The notes under the pieces: generated by a model
The model's database searches: none
Told to the model about the DNA's origin: nothing
The model's input: only the letters and a program-made list of their open reading frames with translations
Part shown: positions 33,816-42,543 of the stretch, piece after piece
Layout: every line of letters begins with the position of its first letter
Position numbering within the stretch: the first letter of the stretch is position 1
Program-made: the position numbers and the translations under genes
DNA from: Martinezella multihospitum
Lineage (GTDB): Bacteria > Pseudomonadota > Alphaproteobacteria > Rhizobiales > Rhizobiaceae
Direction: 5' to 3'
DNA: 64,000 nt
NCBI RefSeq assembly: GCF_900094585.1
Contig: NZ_FMAG01000003.1
Coordinates: 124,001-188,000, forward strand

Positions 33816-34559
33816 ATGCTTCTGACGAAAACCAGAGATTTTGCTCTTGCCGCTCTTGTCAGCGCCACTTTCTTCGTGCCTGCGGCTGCAGCCTTTGCCG
33901 AAGATGCCAAGCCGCGCGAGGCGGTCATTACCGTCACCGGCGAAGGACATGCTTCCGTCGCGCCGGATATGGCTGTCGTAACGCTCGCAGTCGTTCAGCA
34001 GGCCAAGGCGGCCCAGGATGCACTCGACCAGAACAACAAGGCCATGGGCGCCGTGCTGGCAACGCTGAAAGAAAGCGGCATTGCCGAGCGTGATCTGCAG
34101 ACCTCCGGCTTTTCCATTCAGCCGCAATATACCTATCCGAACGACAAGGACGGCCACAACCAGCCGCCGGTTCTGAACGGCTATCAGGTGACGAACGGGC
34201 TGACCGTTCGCGTGCGTGATCTCTCCAAGCTCGGCGGGCTGCTCGACCAGGCGGTCAAGCTCGGCATCAACCAGGGCGGCGATATCCAGTTCACCAACGA
34301 CAAGCCCGACGCCACGATCGAAGAGGCCCGCAAGAAGGCAGTCGCCGATGCTGCCGCCAAGGCAAAGACCTTGACGGATGCCGCCGGCGTCAAGCTCGGC
34401 CGCGTTATCGCGATCCATGAAGGCGGCATTGCAGCCCCGCCGCAGCCCTATATGCGCAGCATGGCCGCCGCGGCTCCGATGGACAAGGCCGTTCCCGTCG
34501 CAACCGGCGAAAACGAATACAACGCATCGGTGAGCATCACCTACGCAATCCAGCAGTAG
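33816..34559 (+). CDS. Periplasmic SIMPL domain protein (DUF541)
   Basis: 247 residues with a signal peptide over residues 1-28 (cleavage near AAAFA-ED). The SIMPL domain follows: ITVTGEGHASVAPDMAVVTLAV (split here at the start of the domain), the GYQVTNGLTVRVRDLSKLG region and the C-terminal YNASVSITYAIQQ. These proteins occur in the periplasm or membrane and are linked to stress resistance in some bacteria, with unclear biochemistry. It is a single gene followed by a strong hairpin at 34571-34611. Confidence 0.88.
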   Translation: MLLTKTRDFALAALVSATFFVPAAAAFAEDAKPREAVITVTGEGHASVAPDMAVVTLAVVQQAKAAQDALDQNNKAMGAVLATLKESGIAERDLQTSGFSIQPQYTYPNDKDGHNQPPVLNGYQVTNGLTVRVRDLSKLGGLLDQAVKLGINQGGDIQFTNDKPDATIEEARKKAVADAAAKAKTLTDAAGVKLGRVIAIHEGGIAAPPQPYMRSMAAAAPMDKAVPVATGENEYNASVSITYAIQQ

Positions 34560-34570
34560 TCAAAACAAAA

Positions 34571-34611
34571 CCGCCCTTCGCTCAAATCCAACCGGATCGA
34601 GCAAAGGGCGG
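34571..34611. terminator. Hairpin after the SIMPL gene
   Basis: CCGCCCTTCGCTC (34571-34583) pairs with GAGCAAAGGGCGG (34599-34611) with one mismatch across 15 bases. It lies between convergent genes and could stop transcription from either side. There is no long T run, so efficiency is uncertain. Confidence 0.55.
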
Positions 34612-34657
34612 TTCCGCGGCCCCCGCCAAAAAAGGCGAAAAGGTCAGAGAATGAAAA

Positions 34658-34676
34658 CGGGCGCCTCGTGCGCCCG
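34658..34676 (-). terminator. Terminator of the 34686 secreted protein gene
   Basis: CGGGCGC/GCGCCCG (34658-34664 with 34670-34676) form a perfect 7-bp stem. On the minus strand it is followed by TTTTCATTC, in the right place to end the gene at 34686. Confidence 0.5.
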
Positions 34677-34685
34677 CTTTGCTTG

Positions 34686-35024
34686 TCAGCGACCCAGGAG
34701 CGGGCAACCGCGAACATTGGCAAACATCATCGTATCCGGGCCACGGCGGCCGAAACCGTCGACGACGACGCGACGCGGCGTCACATCCACGACACGGGCG
34801 CGGCGCAGACCATAGCTGCGGGCGACATCCACGGCCTGACGAGGATCGCAGCCACGGCGATCAAAGCGCGGCGGCGGGCGATCATAATCCGGCGGCGGCG
34901 GACGATGGCGGCCCGGATTGACATAAATATCCACACCCTGTGCGGAGGCAAAATCCGCCGTGCCCGACAGGGCGGTCACTGCGACGCAGGCGGCGACTCC
35001 CAACTTTGCCAGCATTTGTTTCAT
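34686..35024 (-). CDS. Small secreted basic protein, paralogue of 35274-35579
   Basis: 112 residues from the ATG at 35024 (longer frames upstream lack protein character). A signal peptide covers residues 1-29, ending AD-FASAQG. The mature part begins with a Pro/Arg-rich stretch (RHRPPPPDYDRPPPRFDRRG) and ends with the core CDPRQAVDVARSYGLRRARV and RRVVVDGFGRRGPD. The core is shared, Cys and all, with the gene at 35274-35579. Two Cys (CDPRQ and RGCPLLGR) could form a disulfide. It is an alphaproteobacterial-type secreted antigen-like protein of unknown role. Confidence 0.75.
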   Translation of the reverse strand: MKQMLAKLGVAACVAVTALSGTADFASAQGVDIYVNPGRHRPPPPDYDRPPPRFDRRGCDPRQAVDVARSYGLRRARVVDVTPRRVVVDGFGRRGPDTMMFANVRGCPLLGR

Positions 35025-35192
35025 TATGTTCTCCATGAAGCAGAGGGCTTCTCTCTCACGCCTGCAATATTTGCTGAGCGAGTGCCCGAGAGGTAACGGC
35101 GCTATGCTGAATGAGCTCAGAATCAGCCATTCATCCACTATTCAGCTACATTGAACGCTAAAGGGAAACCAGATGGCCGATAATAGCACAAC

Positions 35193-35225
35193 ATAAAAAA
35201 TAAAGCCGCCTCCCTTTCGGAGGCG
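35193..35225 (-). terminator. Rho-independent terminator of the 35274 gene
   Basis: The stem CGCCTCC (35207-35213) / GGAGGCG (35219-35225) has a 5-base loop, and on the minus strand it is followed by TTTATTTTTTATG. It lies just after the stop of the paralogue at 35274. Confidence 0.75.
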
Positions 35226-35273
35226 ACTTCGAATCCATCGAATAGATGTGGAAAACTTGGGGAAGCGCCGCGA

Positions 35274-35579
35274 TCAGCGGCGGATCAGCGGGCAACCCGG
35301 TGCGTTGGCGAACACAACGCGATCCGGACCACGGCGGCCGAAACCTTCGACAACGACGCGGCGCGGCGTGACATTGTCGATGCGGGCGCGGCGCAGACCC
35401 ATGTCCCGTGCTTTCTCGACGGCAAGGCGCGGCGAGCACATGCGACCGCGCGGGTGGTCATAGCGAGCCTGCTGAATACCGGGATGGAAGTCGTTGGCGG
35501 AGGCCGTGACGACCGTTGCGGACATGGCGCCGAGCGCGATGAGAGCTGCAATACCTGCCTTGGCGAAAAGATTGGTCAT
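35274..35579 (-). CDS. Small secreted basic protein, tandem paralogue
   Basis: 101 residues with a signal peptide over residues 1-28 (TASA-ND). The core has CSPRLAVEKARDMGLRRARI, VTPRRVVVEGFGRRGPD and FANAPGCPLIRR, almost the same as the gene at 34686-35024, so the pair arose by tandem duplication. It lacks the Pro/Arg spacer of the first copy. It is followed by its own rho-independent terminator, so the copies are transcribed separately. No function is known to me. Confidence 0.75.
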   Translation of the reverse strand: MTNLFAKAGIAALIALGAMSATVVTASANDFHPGIQQARYDHPRGRMCSPRLAVEKARDMGLRRARIDNVTPRRVVVEGFGRRGPDRVVFANAPGCPLIRR

Positions 35580-35757
35580 GGTGTTTCTCCTTCAAATCCT
35601 TGCTGCGGATCGTTGCAATCCCGTTATTAGCCTCGCCATCGGCAATGCCTCGGGATTGGGGCCACGTTAGGTCAGCCAAGCTGAACCGAACACGAACTGG
35701 CCGTTCAGATTGTATTCACGACGGTTAACAATCTATTGACGCAAGAAGGAGCGCGGC

Positions 35758-36183
35758 TCAGGTGGAAAAATGCAGCACGATTTCGCGCCGATGCGGCCGG
35801 TCGCGATGCTCGAAAAGATAGATGCCCTGCCAGGTGCCGAGCGCCAGCCGACCATGCATCACCGGAATGCCGATGGAGACTTGCATCAGCGCAGCCTTGA
35901 TATGCGCCGGCATATCGTCTGGCCCCTCCATCGTGTGCACGATCCAGCGCATCGAGGGATCCGACGATGGCGGCACGAGCCGGCTGAAGAAGGCCTTGAG
36001 GTCCGTCTTCACGTCGGGATCGGCATTCTCCTGGATCAGGAGGGAACAGGAGGTGTGGCGGACGAAGACGGTCAGAAGCCCCTCGCCACCGGCCGCCGCA
36101 GTGCGGACGAATTCCGCCACCTGATCGGTAAATTCATAGAGCCCCTGACCATGGGTGGAGAGCGTGACAACGGTTTGTGGCAT
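35758..36183 (-). CDS. YjbQ/UPF0047 family protein
   Basis: 141 residues, the normal length of the family. Signatures are VRHTSCSLLIQENADPDV (about 41-58), EGPDDMPAHIKAALM (about 86-100) and LALGTWQGIYLFEHRDRPHRR at the end. The His and Asp/Glu residues form a probable metal site. Members have been linked to a thiamin phosphate synthase-like side activity in E. coli, but the physiological role is unclear. It is a single gene with no obvious operon partner. Confidence 0.9.
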   Translation of the reverse strand: MPQTVVTLSTHGQGLYEFTDQVAEFVRTAAAGGEGLLTVFVRHTSCSLLIQENADPDVKTDLKAFFSRLVPPSSDPSMRWIVHTMEGPDDMPAHIKAALMQVSIGIPVMHGRLALGTWQGIYLFEHRDRPHRREIVLHFST

Positions 36184-36266
36184 GACATTCCCCGGGCATG
36201 GCGATTGCGATCCGCATCACGTCGGGCGCAGTGGCCGGATTGTCAAGCCCGGCCACCGTATTGAGC

Positions 36267-36620
36267 CTACAGCGAGATGATGATGTTGAAACCACCATAG
36301 ATCAGGCGTTTGCCGTCAAAGGGCATGTTTTGCATGTCATCCTTCAAACGCGGGTCGGCCATGACCTTCGCCAATACTGTGTCGCGGCTCTCTCGCGATT
36401 CGTAGGTGATCCATGAGAACACCACGACCTCGTCTTCCTTCGCCTGCACGGCACGCGGGAAAGAAGTAAGTTCGCCATACGGCACGTCGTCGCCTATGGC
36501 CTCGACATAGCTGAGCGCGCCATGCTCCCGCCAGACATCGCCGGCCCTGCGCGCCTGCGCCTTGTATGCTTCAATCTTGTTTTTCGGCACGGCAAGGATG
36601 AAGCCATCGACATAGGACAT
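36267..36620 (-). CDS. DUF1428 family protein
   Basis: 117 residues from the ATG at 36620, preceded by GGAGG with good spacing. The DUF1428 signature begins the protein (MSYVDGFILAVPKNKIEAYK), with further family segments WREHGALSYVEAIGDDVPYG and EVVVFSWITYESRESRD. It is a dimeric ferredoxin-like alpha/beta fold of unknown function, found in many proteobacteria. A much longer in-frame extension to 37088 exists but lies antisense to the GNAT gene and is rejected. Confidence 0.9.
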   Translation of the reverse strand: MSYVDGFILAVPKNKIEAYKAQARRAGDVWREHGALSYVEAIGDDVPYGELTSFPRAVQAKEDEVVVFSWITYESRESRDTVLAKVMADPRLKDDMQNMPFDGKRLIYGGFNIIISL

Positions 36621-36764
36621 TTCTGCCTCCTCTGTTCTATGTTCACCTTTGAAAGACGGCTGGCGGCAATCAGATCCGACATTGGCGGCAGATATTTTTC
36701 GCACGCCTGCCGGTTGGTCGGAAACGGCCGCGAATTCGCTGAACGATCCCACGGAAAGACGCCA

Positions 36765-37175
36765 ATGACGATAGAATACCAGAATGACCCGAAGCTCGAA
36801 AATAAGGCACTCAATGCCCTGTGGGCAACCGCATGGGGCAGCTCCTCCCCGCGGGATTTCCAGCCCATTCTCTCCCGAAACCTCGCGCATGTGGGCGCAT
36901 TCGCGGGCGCAAGACTGTTGGGCTTCGTCAATGTTGCGTGGGATGGTGGCATTCATGCCTTCATTCTCGACACCTGCGTCGATCCGGAATTTCGGCGAAG
37001 AGGTATTGCAAGCACTCTGGTCGAGCGGGCAAGAACCCTGGCCGGCGAACGCGGCGCGGAATGGCTGCATGTCGATTTCGAACCGCACCTCGCCGGCTTT
37101 TATCGAGGGCTCGGTTTTGCTCCCACTGAGGCTGGCCTCATTCGGCTGCGCGATCGACAGACCATCGCCCGCTAG
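36765..37175 (+). CDS. GNAT-family N-acetyltransferase
   Basis: 136 residues from the ATG at 36765. The GNAT core is GGIHAFILDTCVDPEFRRRG (about 60-79), followed by IASTLVERARTLAGERGAEW and the FYRGLGFAPTEAGL motif near 113-126. The longer frame to 36522 overlaps DUF1428 and lacks protein character. It is divergent from the DUF1428 gene, and its stop overlaps the stop of the LysR gene by 4 bases (convergent). Substrate unknown. Confidence 0.83.
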   Translation: MTIEYQNDPKLENKALNALWATAWGSSSPRDFQPILSRNLAHVGAFAGARLLGFVNVAWDGGIHAFILDTCVDPEFRRRGIASTLVERARTLAGERGAEWLHVDFEPHLAGFYRGLGFAPTEAGLIRLRDRQTIAR

Positions 37176-38098
37176 CCCGGCGAACGAACTTGCGAAAGCA
37201 GCCAGTTGCGAAACAGGGCCGCAGCCGGGTTCACCAGGGCGTTCGGCGGATAGACCAGGCTATAGCTGACGGCAGCCGGTTGCACCTCGACAAAACATCT
37301 GACCAGCTTATTGTCGGCGAGATCGCGTGCCACCAATGAGCTTCGCACGAGGGCGAAGCCGCGGCCCTGCCGGCAAGCCTCGAGCATTTCGGCGAAAGAA
37401 TCGAACAAGGGAGCCTCCTCGACCGCCCGAGCGATGTCGAAATGCTGATTTGCCTCGTCATCCAACCCACCGGTAATCTGCTCGTGCCAGCGCTGCCAAT
37501 CAAGAATCGTATGCCGCATGCCGGAATAGCGCAGAAGCGGAGCGGCCCTTATGGCCCAGCGCGGCGGCAATCGTTTGGACAGTTCCGGCGAGCTGACGAC
37601 GAACTCCTCGTCAGTCAAGAGTTCTTCATGCGTAAGACCGGCATCGGCGCGGCCGAGCCAGACGGCGAGATCGGTGCCACCAGGCTGAAAATCCGGACGC
37701 TGGTAGCCGACGGCCAGTTTCACCTCAATTTCCGGATAGCGCTGGCAGAAATCCGGCAGCCGCGCCGCCAGCCACTGGCTGGAAAACTCCGGCGAGACGG
37801 ATACCGCGACGCTGCGAACCGAAATACTCGCGCGCGCCTGATACAACGCTGTTTCCAGCTCGGCGATCATGCTTGAAATTGCGGGATGCAGGCGCGCACC
37901 CAACGGTGTCAGCCGTGCCCCATTTCGGCCGCGGTCGAACAAGCGCCCGCCGATCCATCCTTCCAGCTGTGCAAGCTGATGGCTGATGGCGGTCTGAGTT
38001 TGCCCTATCCGCTCCGCGGCACGGCCGAAGCCGCCGGTCTCGGCAATGGCGCAGAATGTCTGAAGTATCGAGAGCGGTGGCAGCGGCCTCTTTCCCAT
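37172..38098 (-). CDS. LysR-family transcriptional regulator (GcvA-like)
   Basis: 308 residues. The N-terminal winged helix (about 5-65) reads PPLSILQTFCAIAETGGFGR, AAERIGQTQTAISHQLAQLEG, with FDRGRNGARLTPLGARL in the wing. The effector domain (about 90-300) begins VAVSVSPEFSSQWLAARLPDF, as in GcvA/AmpR-like members. It is not obviously divergent from a regulated structural gene: the next gene at 38196 is a small DUF1127 protein on the other strand, which may be its target by position. Confidence 0.88.
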   Translation of the reverse strand: MGKRPLPPLSILQTFCAIAETGGFGRAAERIGQTQTAISHQLAQLEGWIGGRLFDRGRNGARLTPLGARLHPAISSMIAELETALYQARASISVRSVAVSVSPEFSSQWLAARLPDFCQRYPEIEVKLAVGYQRPDFQPGGTDLAVWLGRADAGLTHEELLTDEEFVVSSPELSKRLPPRWAIRAAPLLRYSGMRHTILDWQRWHEQITGGLDDEANQHFDIARAVEEAPLFDSFAEMLEACRQGRGFALVRSSLVARDLADNKLVRCFVEVQPAAVSYSLVYPPNALVNPAAALFRNWLLSQVRSPG

Positions 38099-38195
38099 GA
38101 AAATCCCTCATGCGTCACGGCGCAAGGATTCATTATATACCACTCTATTTTAAGCGCATCTGTCTATTGATCACACACCTTGAGGTCAAAGGTAG

Positions 38196-38390
38196 ATGAA
38201 TATTCTTCATGTTAACAACTGGAAACGCTGGATCGCGCGGCTCCTGATCCGACAAGGGAGCACGGAACGACGATCGCATATGGAAGACGGCCGGAAGCGA
38301 GACATCCTATATCAGGCAAACCAACATCTGTTGCGGGATATCGGGCTAAGCGACCTTGCGGAAAAGCAATCCAATGATGGGCGTCGCTAG
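38196..38390 (+). CDS. DUF1127 family small protein
   Basis: 64 residues with the DUF1127 signature at the C-terminus (DILYQANQHLLRDIGLSDLA) and a basic N-terminal half. Small Arg-rich DUF1127 proteins are common in alphaproteobacteria and are linked in some species to phosphate and carbon metabolism or to RNA handling. It lies divergent from the LysR gene, and its stop overlaps the MFS gene end by 4 bases. Confidence 0.75.
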   Translation: MNILHVNNWKRWIARLLIRQGSTERRSHMEDGRKRDILYQANQHLLRDIGLSDLAEKQSNDGRR

Positions 38391-39616
38391 CCTTTGAGCG
38401 TCTTCACTCTGGTCAGGTCCGGAAAGAGGCGCATCCAGAGCAGCACCACAACAATGGTCCCGACGCCGCCGACAATGCCCGTCAGGACAGGCCCAAGTGC
38501 GCTGGCAAGCATGCCGGACTCGAATTCACCGAGCTGATTGGACGTGCCGATGAACAGCGAATTCACGGCATTGACGCGGCCGCGCATGGCATCCGGCGTC
38601 AAGAGCTGCACGAGTGAGCTGCGCACGACGACGCTGACCGTATCCGAAGCACCGACGACAAAGAGCGCGGCGACCGAAAGGACGATGTTGCTCGACAGCG
38701 AAAAGACGATGGTGGCGACCCCGAAAATGAGTACCGCAAACAGCATCTTCTTGCCGACATCGCTCTGCAGCGGCCGGCGTGCCAGCCAGATCGACATGAC
38801 GAGCGCGCCGATTGCCGGCGCGGCGCGCAAGAGGCCGAGCCCCCATGGTCCGGCATGCAGGATATCGCGCGCAAACATCGGCAGCAGCGCTGTCGCGCCA
38901 CCGAGCAGCACGGCGAAGAGATCGAGCGAAATCGTCCCCAGCATCACCGGCCGGCTCTTGATAAAGGAAACGCCGGCAAAGACGGAGCTCAGCGTCACCG
39001 GCTCGCGCGACGACGGCTGCTCCCGTTCGACCCGGATCGAAATGACGTTGATGCTGGCGATGACATACAACACGGCCGAAACGGCAAATGGCGCAACAGG
39101 GCTGACGCCGTAGAGCAGGCCGCCAAGCGACGGCCCGATGATGAAGGCCGTCTGCATCATCGAGGTGGAGGTCGCGATGGCGACCTGCAGCAGCGACGAC
39201 GGCACGATATTGGGCAAAAGCGCCGCCATGGTCGGACGCTCGAAGGCCGTCGCAGCCCCCATGACGGCAACGGCGACCAGGATACCGGCAGGTCCTATCC
39301 AATGCTGCCCAACGGCCACCGCCAATACCAGCGCGGTCAACGCCTCGATCAGCTGACAGGCAAGGCCGATGCGGCGCCGGTCGAACCGATCGGCGACATG
39401 CCCGACGACGAAGGTCAGGATGACCATCGGCAGGAACTGGCAGAAGCCGACCAGGCCAAGGAAAAAGGCGCTATGGGTCTGGTCATAGATCATCCAGCCC
39501 ATGGCAACAGTCACCGACTGAAAGCCTATCGAGGAAAAGACACGCGACGCAGCGAATGAACGATAGCCGGGGTGACCGAGCACGCTTGGCCGGTCAAGAT
39601 TCTGCAGGGTATCCAT
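38387..39616 (-). CDS. MFS exporter (EntS/MFS_3-like)
   Basis: 409 residues from the ATG at 39616; the frame continues to 39664 without support. About 12 membrane segments are seen, with the MFS loop motif GHVADRFDRRRIGL near 71-84 and the EntS-like signature GAATAFERPTMAALLPNIV in the middle. Such proteins export small molecules such as siderophores or drugs. It is a single gene without a siderophore cluster nearby, so the substrate is open. Confidence 0.87.
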   Translation of the reverse strand: MDTLQNLDRPSVLGHPGYRSFAASRVFSSIGFQSVTVAMGWMIYDQTHSAFFLGLVGFCQFLPMVILTFVVGHVADRFDRRRIGLACQLIEALTALVLAVAVGQHWIGPAGILVAVAVMGAATAFERPTMAALLPNIVPSSLLQVAIATSTSMMQTAFIIGPSLGGLLYGVSPVAPFAVSAVLYVIASINVISIRVEREQPSSREPVTLSSVFAGVSFIKSRPVMLGTISLDLFAVLLGGATALLPMFARDILHAGPWGLGLLRAAPAIGALVMSIWLARRPLQSDVGKKMLFAVLIFGVATIVFSLSSNIVLSVAALFVVGASDTVSVVVRSSLVQLLTPDAMRGRVNAVNSLFIGTSNQLGEFESGMLASALGPVLTGIVGGVGTIVVVLLWMRLFPDLTRVKTLKG

Positions 39617-39711
39617 GAGCCTTCTTCGTCTACCGGCACGGACGCTTGCAGACATGCTTCTCAACAGTAGGAAATTCTACAATCCCCTGCTCTGCCTGAA
39701 CGCGCCTTCTG

Positions 39712-40443
39712 TCAATCTCGTTTTTGCTGCAGTTGCAAATTCATCGCGGACGATAGATCAAATCGCGGTGAGGACGGGCTGAGGAGGCCTTGCCTGGCCT
39801 CGATCGACCAGATGGCAGACAGCTCCGCTTCGATCGCATCGATCAGCTTCGGAACATCGCTGCCTGCCGATTCGTGCAGCGCCTCAGCGACGATCAGCAC
39901 CGAATGTGTATCATTGCGCACCGCGGATAAACCACTCTGGCGATTGGTCCAGCGTCGGGCATGCGCCTGTCCTGCTCCATCGGCAAAGATGACCTCTCTC
40001 GCCTCCGGACGCTCCATCTCGCCGGAAAAGGTCAAATAGGATTCGTTGCCAGCGGCATGCCGCACTTCGAGATCGCCCGATATTTTCGCAAGATCGAAAA
40101 CCGCGATGGGAATGGCGAAAGCGATCGAGATGGCATTGCAAAGATCGACAAGCGGATGCAGCCGCGGCAACGACCCTTCCTGGCGAAATCGGCGCAGCAG
40201 CGCTTCGGATGCGCAGCGATATTGCGTCGGCTTCAATCCCATTTTGGAGAAACTCCGCCGCCATGCCTGGATTTCTGCCATCTCGCCCTCAGGACCTTGC
40301 ATCAGCCGGTCCGCGGCAATCGCATGATACTTGCCAATCCGATCTCCGACATCGACAGCCGAGGTGATCCCTTCGGCGAGCAACACGCCGGGAACCAGCT
40401 CGGGAAACTCACTCCACATCTCGTTCGAATGGCGGAAAAACAT
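39712..40443 (-). CDS. Free-standing B3/4 domain protein (PheT editing-domain homologue)
   Basis: 243 residues. The B3/B4 fold is recognised from LKPTQYRCASEALLRRFRQEG (split here near 71-91), PLVDLCNAISIAFAIPIAVFDLAKI and the closing segments. This domain edits misacylated tRNA in phenylalanyl-tRNA synthetase beta; free-standing copies occur in many bacteria and may also trans-edit. It lies next to the AraC regulator at 40526, on the same strand. Confidence 0.82.
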   Translation of the reverse strand: MFFRHSNEMWSEFPELVPGVLLAEGITSAVDVGDRIGKYHAIAADRLMQGPEGEMAEIQAWRRSFSKMGLKPTQYRCASEALLRRFRQEGSLPRLHPLVDLCNAISIAFAIPIAVFDLAKISGDLEVRHAAGNESYLTFSGEMERPEAREVIFADGAGQAHARRWTNRQSGLSAVRNDTHSVLIVAEALHESAGSDVPKLIDAIEAELSAIWSIEARQGLLSPSSPRFDLSSAMNLQLQQKRD

Positions 40444-40525
40444 GGCACCTCCTTATAGGGCATCTGCTTGGCGCCGCAGAAAATCCCGTCATTGTCTTCC
40501 GGTCTTGAATAAAATTGCAGAAGCT

Positions 40526-41332
40526 TCAGCCGATGGCTGCTGCATAGGCACCCGGCGAGACGCCGAAATTGCGGACGAAGAGGCGCGTCATATGGCTCTG
40601 ATCGGAAAAGCCGCTGGCAAAGGCCGCTTCCGCGAGGGACGTGCCCGCCGCAATCAACCGCCGCGCTTGGTGAATGCGGCGCTGTATGAGGTAGGCATGA
40701 GGTGTCAGTCCCGTCACCTTGGTAAAGGCACGCAGGAAACGAAAGTGGCTCAGACCGCACAACTCCGACAGCTCGGCAAGGGTCAGGGGAGCGGCCGGAT
40801 CGTCATCGATCAGCTCACGCGCCCTGTTGATATCAGCGGGAACGGCATCCTCACGCAAGCCGCCCGCTCCTTCGCGCATCACGGCGGCAAGAAGCGACAG
40901 CAGCAGCCCATCCCGCAAGAGGGAGCCTTCAGGCGCGTCTTCGATCAGAAGCGAAAACAGGGTTTTGAAATGCCCGCCCATCTCGCTGTCGCGGATGACA
41001 GGCGACGGGAATTCCATCGCACCGAACCTACCCTCACCGATATCGCGCAACAGATCACCGATCAGCCGGGGATCGAAATAGAGCATGGACCATGCGCGGC
41101 TCTCGCTGACAGGCATACCGTCATGCACCTCGTTCGGGTTCACGCTGATGATGTCGCCGGCCTCGGCCTGTACCATCCCTCGCCCGCTCAGTGAAACCTG
41201 CGCGCCGGTCTCGATGACACCGATGCCGAACTGGTCATGCGTGTGCTTGGGGAAGCTGTGGCCGGTTTCGGCTCGGACTGCCTCGATGCCGGCAAGGCGA
41301 GAGCGATATATTCGGAATTGGCCTGACTTCAT
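40526..41332 (-). CDS. AraC-family transcriptional regulator
   Basis: 268 residues from the ATG at 41332. The N-terminal cupin-like sensor (about 20-140) has GHSFPKHTHDQFGIGVI and GDIISVNPNEVHDG, as in AraC_binding domains. The C-terminal two-HTH domain has LTLAELSELCGLSHFRFLRAFTKVTGLTPHAYL (split here near 182-214) and FASGFSDQSHMTRLFVRNFG. It probably controls a neighbour: the B3/4 gene downstream or the EamA transporter upstream on the same strand. Confidence 0.88.
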   Translation of the reverse strand: MKSGQFRIYRSRLAGIEAVRAETGHSFPKHTHDQFGIGVIETGAQVSLSGRGMVQAEAGDIISVNPNEVHDGMPVSESRAWSMLYFDPRLIGDLLRDIGEGRFGAMEFPSPVIRDSEMGGHFKTLFSLLIEDAPEGSLLRDGLLLSLLAAVMREGAGGLREDAVPADINRARELIDDDPAAPLTLAELSELCGLSHFRFLRAFTKVTGLTPHAYLIQRRIHQARRLIAAGTSLAEAAFASGFSDQSHMTRLFVRNFGVSPGAYAAAIG

Positions 41333-41427
41333 CAATATCGCCTTCCATACCACCAGTATCGTTGCGCCAGCGATGGCATCGCCTCCGATGCGGCAATGTC
41401 GCTCGCCCGCGATCTGGAAGCAACGCC

Positions 41428-42405
41428 TTAAGCGCTGCCGCCCGCCTTTTCATCCTCCGCCGTCGCCAACGCCGCCTGCGTGTTGCCGGCAACGGCAGTC
41501 GGCAGCGGCGTACCGCGCTTACGCTCCCGTGCCAGCGTCAGCAGGCCGGAAAAAATGATGAGGACGATGCCGAATGCCATCGGCATATCGATACTGTCGT
41601 TGAACAACAGGTAGCCGAAGGCGATCGCCCAGAGCATCTGGCTGTACTGCGGCGGCGCAACCAGGTTGGCCGGCGCCATCTGCGCGGCGGTCAACAGCAG
41701 AACGTTGCCGAATGCGCCAAGCAGACCGTAGCTCGCCAGGAATATCCACTGCGTCGGCGTCGGCATTGTGACTTCGGAGAGCATGAGGAAGCCGCTGACG
41801 ATGAGCGTTCCGAAAAGGCCTGCCCCATAGAGCGAAATGCGCTTCTCCTTCGAGCCGAGTGCGCGGTTGATGACGATGGAGATTGCCGCAGCAAGACCAC
41901 CGATCGCCGCGCAGAGGTGCCCGACCGAGAGCTCGCGAAAGCCCGGGCGCAGCACGATCAGCACCCCGACAAAACCGAGAATGACCGCCGTCCAGCGCTG
42001 CCAGCGCACATCCTCCTTGAGAAAGATCACGGAGAGAATGGTCACGAAGGACGGCAGCAGAAACAGCAGCGCAAAAGCTTCCGCCATCGGCAGCATGGTG
42101 AAGGCGATGACGGAGCAGATGGCGCCGGTCGCGCCACAGACGAAGCGCAGCAGCCACAAGGGACGGTTCGACGTCCTCACCATATCGAGCCAGCCATCCT
42201 CCCGCTTCTTCAGAAACGGAACGGCGGCAAAGCCGAACAGGGCACCGATGAAGGCGACCTGATAGGAGGGAAGCACCCCATGCAGGATTTTGATCGAGGC
42301 GTCGCTGAAGGCGAAGACGGCATAGGACGCGAATGCCACAAGGACACCGCGCAGGGCGGAGCGGCCCGCGGCCGCGGAACTGGAATCGGCTGTAATCGAG
42401 GACAT
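41428..42405 (-). CDS. EamA/DMT-family transporter
   Basis: 325 residues from the ATG at 42405 (a longer frame to 42438 exists). Ten membrane segments in two EamA repeats are apparent, with PSYQVAFIGALFGFAAVPFLKK and the second half beginning near IVINRALGSKEKR. This family exports metabolites or drugs. It lies upstream of the AraC gene on the same strand, with about 95 bases between. Substrate unknown. Confidence 0.87.
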   Translation of the reverse strand: MSSITADSSSAAAGRSALRGVLVAFASYAVFAFSDASIKILHGVLPSYQVAFIGALFGFAAVPFLKKREDGWLDMVRTSNRPLWLLRFVCGATGAICSVIAFTMLPMAEAFALLFLLPSFVTILSVIFLKEDVRWQRWTAVILGFVGVLIVLRPGFRELSVGHLCAAIGGLAAAISIVINRALGSKEKRISLYGAGLFGTLIVSGFLMLSEVTMPTPTQWIFLASYGLLGAFGNVLLLTAAQMAPANLVAPPQYSQMLWAIAFGYLLFNDSIDMPMAFGIVLIIFSGLLTLARERKRGTPLPTAVAGNTQAALATAEDEKAGGSA

Positions 42406-42543
42406 CGGAATCTTGAGAAAAGTGCGATGGGAGGACACTGAATCAGTGAGATACGGGCAATTGTATGATGAAATGGGCCGAATTTCGATCGGGTTGGGAA
42501 TAAACTATTGTTTCAACCGGACGTTTGAGGAGATCCAGCCAGA

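Noticed and set aside
36621..37088. A 273-residue DUF1428 fusion
   Set aside because: The extra N-terminal part is antisense to the GNAT gene and has no protein character; the ATG at 36620 has a good ribosome site.
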